A stretch of DNA of 43,373 bases from a virus. The stretch spans positions 1 through 43,373 of the IMG/VR virus record IMGVR_UViG_3300009156_000049, one strand, 5' to 3'. Positions 38,753 through 43,373 of the stretch are shown here, one piece after another. Within the stretch, counting starts at the first letter, position 1. The number at the start of each line of letters is the position of its first letter. The position numbers were made by a program, and so were the translations under genes. The notes beneath the pieces are model-generated. The model was given only the letters and a program-made list of their open reading frames with translations, did no database searches and was not told the origin of the DNA.

Positions 38753-39187
38753 ATGCCCCTGCAGGGTAGAGAATGGCGACCCCGTGAGATAGTGCTGTTA
38801 CTGTACAATGCTGGCTGGACTCACGTCAACAATCTCTGCATCATGACTGCGGTTATTGGTGCGGAGAGCGCTTACTACGAGCACGCCTACCATTGGAACG
38901 AGGATGGCACCACCGATTGGGGCTTGTTCCAGCTCAACGACGGACTGCGTGGTTACAGTGAGCCGGGTGATGGTGGAGTTGTCAGTGATCCAAAGCAGAA
39001 GGCATTCCGAGACCTCGCTTGGAATTCTGCCACCGCAGTAGTCAAGGCTCGAGAGCTGTACAACGAACGTAAGTTCCAACCGTGGGCCGCTTATAACAGT
39101 GGACGCTATAAAGAGTGCATGCCGCGGGCTTGTACGGGCGTCGCTAATTTCCTGGCTATCTTGAATGGATTTCAGCCAGTCGCTTAA
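38753..39187 (+). CDS. Lysozyme-like/transglycosylase protein
   Basis: A 144-aa protein. The segment AVIGAESAYYEHAYHWNEDG with presumed catalytic Glu38, then TTDWGLFQLND and FQPWAAYNSGRYKECMPRA, fits a lysozyme-like transglycosylase fold that cuts peptidoglycan strands. There is no signal peptide, unlike the Rpf-like protein at 36186. With the NlpC/P60 endolysin this makes three wall enzymes in the window, of which this one lies far from the lysis region. It may be virion-borne or a second endolysin. Confidence 0.78.
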   Translation: MPLQGREWRPREIVLLLYNAGWTHVNNLCIMTAVIGAESAYYEHAYHWNEDGTTDWGLFQLNDGLRGYSEPGDGGVVSDPKQKAFRDLAWNSATAVVKARELYNERKFQPWAAYNSGRYKECMPRACTGVANFLAILNGFQPVA

Positions 39188-39225
39188 CAGACTAGGACTT
39201 TTAATTTTTTTTAGGAGGACTGACT

Positions 39226-39435
39226 ATGGCAGCTAGCGCTAAGAATCCGATGGTTCTGCAGCACGCTCGCTCTGGCACGATTCACTTCTTCAACTCACAC
39301 GGCAACACCGGTTGCGGACATGGCGGCGGAGGGCGCGATGTCGAAGACAACTACCGCCGTCGCCGACTGGAAACAGCGCAGAAGCAAGAGGGTGCCAAGC
39401 TCTGTAATGCTGGCTGTAAGAAGCTGCATCCGTAA
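39226..39435 (+). CDS. Small Cys/His-rich protein
   Basis: A 69-aa protein after TTTTAGGAGGACTGACT. HARSGTIHFFNSHGNTGCGH followed by Gly-rich sequence, a basic YRRRRLET and a final LCNAGCKKLHP gives several Cys and His that could bind a metal. Shares its last base with the next ATG. Function unknown. Confidence 0.6.
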   Translation: MAASAKNPMVLQHARSGTIHFFNSHGNTGCGHGGGGRDVEDNYRRRRLETAQKQEGAKLCNAGCKKLHP

Positions 39436-39632
39436 TGCCGAATACAACTAGCCCACATTCCTTTCGTCCACTGCGCCCCTGGGATCTACGTCCTGGGGGC
39501 CGTTGTAAACATTGTTTCCTACCAATGTCGGCTCATCCAATTCACTACTGGGCTCCAGCAAGATCTCTGGGTGATAAACGAAAAGCTGAGTTATCGTTCG
39601 AAGCTCTGAGCGGAAAGAAAGATGGACCTTAA
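39435..39632 (+). CDS. Small zinc-site-like protein
   Basis: A 65-aa protein coupled by [25 protein letters not shown] contains a CxxC with two following His, a likely zinc knuckle. The end ([17 protein letters not shown]) is basic. It overlaps the helicase gene by 11 bases and may be a helicase partner. Function unknown. Confidence 0.6.
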   Translation: MPNTTSPHSFRPLRPWDLRPGGRCKHCFLPMSAHPIHYWAPARSLGDKRKAELSFEALSGKKDGP

Positions 39633-40788
39633 ACCTCACCAGAAGCTGGCGCTAACCCAGTTGCAGAACGGCAACATTCTCTGGGGCGGCGTCGGCTCTG
39701 GTAAGTCTCGAGTCGCAGTCGCCTACTACCTGGAAAAGGAGCAGCCGAAGGACATCTATGTCATTACCACCGCTAAAAAGCGTGACAGTCTCGATTGGAA
39801 TCGGGAGTTCGCTGCGCAGGCGATTGGTACGAAACCAGATGCCACTATTGCGGGTGTGCTTACCGTCGATAGCTGGCAAAATATTCGTAACTACGTCGGA
39901 GTCGATGACGCTTTCTTTATTTTCGACGAGCAGAAAGTGGTTGGCTCCGGATTATGGGTCAAGTCGTTTCTTAAGATCACCAAGAACAATCACTGGCTTC
40001 TACTCTCCGCCACCCCGGGCGATACCTGGCTGGACTATATCCCTGTATTCATCGCCAACGGCTTCTACAAGAACCGTACCGCGTTTAAGCGCGAGCATGT
40101 GGTCTATAAGCCCTACGCGAAGTTTCCAAAAGTTGATCGTTATCTGGGGGAAGCACGGCTAGTCAAGCTGCGCAACCAGATCCAAGTCCATATGCCCTAC
40201 CAGAAGCTGACTATTCGCCACAATCTGACCAGAGAAGTAGCCTACAACAAAGAGCTGCTGGATAGCGTGATCAAGAAGCGTTGGCACATCTATCAGAACC
40301 GTCCGATCCGGGATATTTCCGAGCTGTTCCAGGTCATGCGCAGAGTGGTGAACGAGGATCCAAGTAGGGTAAAAGCGATCAGAGAGCTTCTAAGCTCGAA
40401 TCCCAAAATAGTGGTGTTCTACAACTTCGACTATGAATTGATGGCTCTCAGGCGCTTACAGGACGTTACAATGGTAGCTGAATGGAACGGACACAAACAT
40501 GAGCTGATTCCGGACACCGACAGCTGGGTTTATCTGGTTCAGTATGCGGCCGGATCTGAGGGCTGGAATTGCACCGAAACGGACACGGTTGTCTTCTATT
40601 CTTTGACCTACTCGTACAAAAACTGGGAACAGGCCCATGGAAGAATAGATAGAATTAATACGAATTACATAGATTTGTACTATTTCGTCCTGAGAAGCAA
40701 AAGTGTTGTCGATGGTGCGATCTTTTCGAGCCTGAAAAAGAAGGAAAATTTCAATGTGGCCAAATTTGACCACACGGTTTTGAAGTGA
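39622..40788 (+). CDS. SF2 DNA helicase
   Basis: A 388-aa helicase of the SNF2/RecG-like superfamily 2 type. Q-like [16 protein letters not shown] opens the protein. Walker A is [11 protein letters not shown] (~23-30), Walker B FFIFDEQ (~99, DEQ in place of DEAH), motif III LLSATPG (~128), and motif [12 protein letters not shown] (~337), with motif [12 protein letters not shown] before it. It would unwind or remodel DNA in replication or recombination. Two zinc-type small proteins precede it; a nested palindrome follows. Confidence 0.85.
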   Translation: MDLKPHQKLALTQLQNGNILWGGVGSGKSRVAVAYYLEKEQPKDIYVITTAKKRDSLDWNREFAAQAIGTKPDATIAGVLTVDSWQNIRNYVGVDDAFFIFDEQKVVGSGLWVKSFLKITKNNHWLLLSATPGDTWLDYIPVFIANGFYKNRTAFKREHVVYKPYAKFPKVDRYLGEARLVKLRNQIQVHMPYQKLTIRHNLTREVAYNKELLDSVIKKRWHIYQNRPIRDISELFQVMRRVVNEDPSRVKAIRELLSSNPKIVVFYNFDYELMALRRLQDVTMVAEWNGHKHELIPDTDSWVYLVQYAAGSEGWNCTETDTVVFYSLTYSYKNWEQAHGRIDRINTNYIDLYYFVLRSKSVVDGAIFSSLKKKENFNVAKFDHTVLK

Positions 40789-40826
40789 TTTGGCTAAAAC
40801 AAGCCAAAACGTGTAAGGGCCTTGTG

Positions 40827-40947
40827 GCCAAAAACGTTCCTAAAAACTTTTCCCCACGCGCGAACCTAATAAGTAATATATAGAATATAGGCAATAATAG
40901 ATATTAGGTTGATGATTATAGAAAGTTTTTGCGAGGCCGTTTTTGGC
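40827..40947. repeat. Three-step nested palindrome with AT-rich centre
   Basis: In the gene-free stretch 40789-41018 three perfect inverted repeats are nested: GCCAAAAACG/CGTTTTTGGC (40827/40938), AAAAACTTT/AAAGTTTTT (40842/40922) and AACCTAATA/TATTAGGTT (40863/40902). The 30-base centre (40872-40901) is almost all A/T. Side hairpins TTGGCT/AGCCAA (40791) and GGCC-ttgt-GGCC flank it. The only long frame on the opposite strand is implausible. The design fits an origin, a cruciform-forming site, or the landing or regulatory site of the HNH gene that follows. Confidence 0.7.
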
Positions 40948-41018
40948 GGGTTTTTGGCCACAGCTTCCCCAAGGGCTTTTAGCAGCTTGCCCGAGGGCTT
41001 TTTAAAGTTTGGAGTTAT

Positions 41019-41510
41019 ATGGAGCTCTGGAAACAGATAGAGAACTTCCCAGATTACAGTGTTAGCGATATGGGTAGGATCCGCGCTAACAATTCTTATA
41101 GGATCTTGGCACTGAATGAAAACCAATATGGCCTAGTTCAAGTAGGAATGATGCGAGATGGAGTCCAAAAACACAGATCGGTTCCGCTCTTGGTGGCGAA
41201 AGCTTTTATTCCGCAACCCTCTGGTGCTTTTGACACTCCTATCAATCTTGATGGTAATCGTCATAACAATCGTGTTGAAAACCTAGCCTGGCGACCACGT
41301 TGGTTTGCGGTTAAGTACAACCAACAGATCAGGCATCCGTATGAACAACCAATTCTTCATCCGCTGGTAGACTTGAAAACAGGTGAGGTAAGCCCAAATT
41401 CAACCGAGTGCTTTAAACGATATGGGTTGCTCGAGCAAGACCTGGTTTTTTCAGTCTTGAATCGTACTTATGTTTGGCCGACCTATCAGGAGTTTGGCAT
41501 AGTGGAGTGA
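41019..41510 (+). CDS. HNH homing endonuclease with NUMOD4 domain
   Basis: A 163-aa protein. MELWKQIENFPDYSVSDMGR is a typical NUMOD4 DNA-contact segment. NLDGNRHNNRVENLAW (~77-92) is an HNH catalytic motif with the H-N-N arrangement. The C-terminus (LVDLKTGEVSPNSTECFKRY) looks like a NUMOD1-type module. Free-standing, not inside another gene. TTGGAGTTAT precedes the start. A selfish element inserted between the helicase and nuclease genes is the simplest reading. Confidence 0.85.
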   Translation: MELWKQIENFPDYSVSDMGRIRANNSYRILALNENQYGLVQVGMMRDGVQKHRSVPLLVAKAFIPQPSGAFDTPINLDGNRHNNRVENLAWRPRWFAVKYNQQIRHPYEQPILHPLVDLKTGEVSPNSTECFKRYGLLEQDLVFSVLNRTYVWPTYQEFGIVE

Positions 41511-41544
41511 TAATTTAAGATTAGATATTAGTTAGTCACTGAAA

Positions 41545-41587
41545 CGCAGACTTTAATAGAAGAAGGAAGCTAACTCCTCGTCTTTTT
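41545..41587 (+). promoter_or_regulatory. Promoter-like box with leader hairpin
   Basis: TTTAATAGAAG at 41552-41562 is identical to the end of promoter copy 5, with CGCAGA close upstream at 41545-41550 (spacing differs from the family). A short imperfect hairpin (AGGA/TCCT with AGA/TCT, 41562-41583) and TCTTTTTTG follow, then GCGAAGGAGGCG of the gene at 41604. Same layout as at 25315: promoter, attenuator-like hairpin, strong ribosome site. Confidence 0.45.
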
Positions 41588-41603
41588 TGCGAAGGAGGCG
41601 CTA

Positions 41604-41915
41604 ATGACAGAAGGAGAGTATCAAAATAAGATAATTAAAAGGCTTGAATCTATGTTTCCGGGTTGTACAGTATTCAAAACTGATGCCAACTATCGTCAAG
41701 GTTTTCCTGATTTACTCATCCTTTGGAACCGACATTGGGCAGCCTTAGAAGTGAAGACTTCTCCGATGGCAGCATCGCAGCCTAACCAAGATTATTACGT
41801 CAATAGGCTGAACGAGATGTCGTTTGCTGCTTATATTTACCCGGAAAGTGAGGAGGAGGTTTTAAGTGCGCTTCAACAGGCATTTGAATCTCCAAGGAGA
41901 GCACGCGTTTCTTAG
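41604..41915 (+). CDS. VRR-NUC-like PD-(D/E)XK nuclease
   Basis: A 103-aa protein after GCGAAGGAGGCGCT. E5 lies in GEYQNKIIKRLE, D36 in GFPDLLILW, and the E-x-K pair is ALEVK (E49, K51), the full catalytic set of a small VRR-NUC nuclease. Such phage nucleases act in recombination, Holliday junction processing or host DNA breakdown. It overlaps the next nuclease gene by 50 bases. Confidence 0.82.
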   Translation: MTEGEYQNKIIKRLESMFPGCTVFKTDANYRQGFPDLLILWNRHWAALEVKTSPMAASQPNQDYYVNRLNEMSFAAYIYPESEEEVLSALQQAFESPRRARVS

Positions 41916-42423
41916 TCCTAGTCAGTGGCATTGGATTCACTACACGCCACATCGTTTGATTGAGCGTTGGACTTCAGCTCAGGCTGGAGCATATGGTGTC
42001 GCGCAACATGATTATGCGCAAAGAGAAATTCAAGCAGGCAGAAGATCGTTGCTAGTCGGAACCGTTGGCTTATACATCAATGATGCTATCAAGTACAAGA
42101 TGCAATGCGAACAGGTTCTGTACTATTCCGAAAATTGTTTTGGCACTGCTGATACCATTAGCTTTCGGTACAACACGCTTCGAATTCATGATCTAAAAAC
42201 AGGTGTGTTCCCAGGTTCAGTTCATCAACTCGAAGTTTATGCTGCACTATTTTGTCTTGAGTACGACAAGGATCCTCTCGAGATCAAAATTGAGTTGCGC
42301 ATCTATCAAGATAACGAGGTCATGGTTTATGATGCTGATCCAGATGACATTATCTTTATCATGGAAAAGATCCAAGAATTCGATCAGTTGCTCAATCATC
42401 GAAGACTAGAGGAGGAGTCGTGA
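41866..42423 (+). CDS. Cas4/RecB-like PD-(D/E)XK exonuclease
   Basis: A 185-aa protein with GTG start at 41866 after GAGGAGGTTTTAA. Active-site elements are FGTADTISF (~91-99), IHDLKTG (~106-112) and HQLEVYAAL (~119-127), the D, D-x-K and QxxxY set of RecB/Cas4-family nucleases. No iron-sulphur cysteine cluster is evident. It likely resects DNA ends for recombination. Overlaps both neighbours; its stop shares bases with the next GTG start. Confidence 0.78.
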   Translation: MRFNRHLNLQGEHAFLSPSQWHWIHYTPHRLIERWTSAQAGAYGVAQHDYAQREIQAGRRSLLVGTVGLYINDAIKYKMQCEQVLYYSENCFGTADTISFRYNTLRIHDLKTGVFPGSVHQLEVYAALFCLEYDKDPLEIKIELRIYQDNEVMVYDADPDDIIFIMEKIQEFDQLLNHRRLEEES

Positions 42424-43373
42424 TTCGTACTGAAGAAGCCCATCTTGCGCATTACGGCATCCTTCGTCGTTCTGGTCGCTATCCTTGGGGATCTGGTAGT
42501 ACACAAAATAAGCGCAATAAAGATTTTCTAGATTACATCGGTGGCCTTCGAGAGAAGGGCATGACCGATACTCAAATTGCAAAAGGTATTGGAATTTCAA
42601 GAAACGAACTCACTGCTGCGCGATCGATTGCTCGTGCTCAACAGAAGCAACAAGATATTCTCACTGCTCAGCGTTTGAAGGAAAAGGGTTGGTCAAACGT
42701 TGAAATTGGAAAGAGAATGGGTCGTAATGAATCTTCGGTTCGAGCTCTTCTCAATCCAGGTGAAAAAGACAAAGCTGACGCTTTGCAGACCACATCCAAC
42801 TTTCTTAAAGATCAAGTAAACGAAAAAGGTATGATCGACGTTGGTCGCGGAGTCGAAGCATGGATGGGTGTTACTCGAACTCGTCTTGATACAGCGATCG
42901 CTGCACTAAGAGAAGAAGGTTACGCGGTTCACAATATTCAGATCAGACAGATCTTCGGTCAAGATCAATTCACACACATGAAAGTTTTGGCTCCGCCAGG
43001 AACAACACTTTCTCATGTCCAGCAGAATAGAAAAGACATTAAGCAAATTGCTGGTTACTCAGACGATCACGGCCGCAGCTTCTTTCAAGTTCAACCACCG
43101 CTTTCAATCAGCTCGAAGCGGTTGCGTGTTAACTATGCAGAAGATGGTGGAGGTAAGGCAGACGGTGTTATTTATGTTCGTCCTGGGAAGAAGGATCTCG
43201 AGCTAGGATCTGACCATTATGGTCAGGTCCGAATTGCTATTGATGGTACTCACTACATCAAGGGCATGGCTGTCTACAAGGACGATCTTCCTCCTGGCGT
43301 GGATCTTGTGTTCAATACAAGTAAAAGTCATAGTGACGCTCCACGCAAGAAAGATGTAATGAAAGAGATGGAA
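42420..43373 (+). CDS. Helix-turn-helix phage protein with HYGxxRRSGRYPWGSG tag (partial)
   Basis: GTG 42420 overlaps the preceding stop with AGGAGGAG upstream; the frame stays open for 318 codons to the window edge. The N-terminus HLAHYGILRRSGRYPWGSG is a tag known from other phage proteins. Two helix-turn-helix-like units follow (MTDTQIAKGIGISRNELTAA; WSNVEIGKRMGRNESSVRAL). A longer alpha/beta region follows with TTLSHVQQNRKDIKQIAGYS. It probably binds DNA; full length and role cannot be judged here. Confidence 0.7.
   Translation, partial: MIRTEEAHLAHYGILRRSGRYPWGSGSTQNKRNKDFLDYIGGLREKGMTDTQIAKGIGISRNELTAARSIARAQQKQQDILTAQRLKEKGWSNVEIGKRMGRNESSVRALLNPGEKDKADALQTTSNFLKDQVNEKGMIDVGRGVEAWMGVTRTRLDTAIAALREEGYAVHNIQIRQIFGQDQFTHMKVLAPPGTTLSHVQQNRKDIKQIAGYSDDHGRSFFQVQPPLSISSKRLRVNYAEDGGGKADGVIYVRPGKKDLELGSDHYGQVRIAIDGTHYIKGMAVYKDDLPPGVDLVFNTSKSHSDAPRKKDVMKEME

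Noticed and set aside
40866-41126. 86-aa minus-strand frame across the nested palindrome
   Set aside because: It crosses the palindrome and the start of the HNH gene, ends in low-complexity Ile/Tyr residues, and runs against all other genes.
1-43373. CRISPR array, integrase, insertion sequence or prophage attachment site
   Set aside because: No regular spacer-repeat array, no recombinase or transposase motifs and no terminal repeats were seen; the only selfish gene recognised is the HNH endonuclease.

Overview
This window is about 43 kb of a tailed double-stranded DNA bacteriophage with siphovirus morphology. Every gene I can support lies on the + strand, packed head to tail with many ATGA, TAATG or longer overlaps. 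It starts inside a tail gene and ends inside an open gene, so it is an internal piece of a larger genome. Several protein types point to an actinobacterial host, perhaps Streptomyces: a Gp37-like baseplate protein of the kind named after Rhodococcus phage ReqiPepy6, an Rpf-like muralytic enzyme, and paired large membrane proteins of a type I associate with actinophages. Base composition looks roughly balanced, unlike GC-rich hosts. The host assignment is inference.

Layout. 1-3052: end of a tail protein, an upper-baseplate-like protein and two collagen-like fibres, one with a collar domain and HxH needle motifs. 3066-5231: lysis region with small membrane proteins, a membrane-anchored collagen-like protein and an NlpC/P60 endolysin. 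5253-12530: head genes (connector-like protein, HHGVKGMKWGVRR-motif protein, terminase, portal, protease-capsid fusion with a strong internal start for the capsid protein, head-tail joining proteins) and the major tail protein. 12573-23720: tail genes (assembly chaperone, second major-tail-protein paralogue, collar/HxH protein, Gly-rich protein, HK97-gp10-like protein, 1876-aa tape measure, Dit-like protein, Gp37-like protein).

23723-31455 is an accessory region rich in small and medium membrane proteins. A recurrent promoter-like element (CTCGCAGA, 12 nt, TATAAT-like box) precedes six units, often next to a Rho-independent terminator or a leader hairpin. Two gene-poor stretches (26553-26760 and 26884-27310) are full of perfect inverted repeats and look like structured non-coding RNA. 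31480-36035 holds the replication core: a 1255-aa fusion of SF3 helicase, primase-like region and family B DNA polymerase, then an ssDNA-binding-like protein. 36040-39632 holds an Rpf-like enzyme behind a leader that can hide its ribosome site, small proteins, a lysozyme-like protein and a third structured non-coding stretch (37891-38306). 39622-43373 holds an SF2 helicase, a 121-bp three-step nested palindrome with an AT-rich centre, an HNH homing endonuclease, two PD-(D/E)XK nucleases, and the start of a helix-turn-helix protein.

The least explained parts are the three structured RNA regions, the nested palindrome, the CTCGCAGA promoter family with its leader hairpins, and the switch-like leader at 36040-36183. 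No tRNA, integrase, CRISPR array or insertion sequence was recognised. Family names come from recognising motifs by eye; no database search was run.
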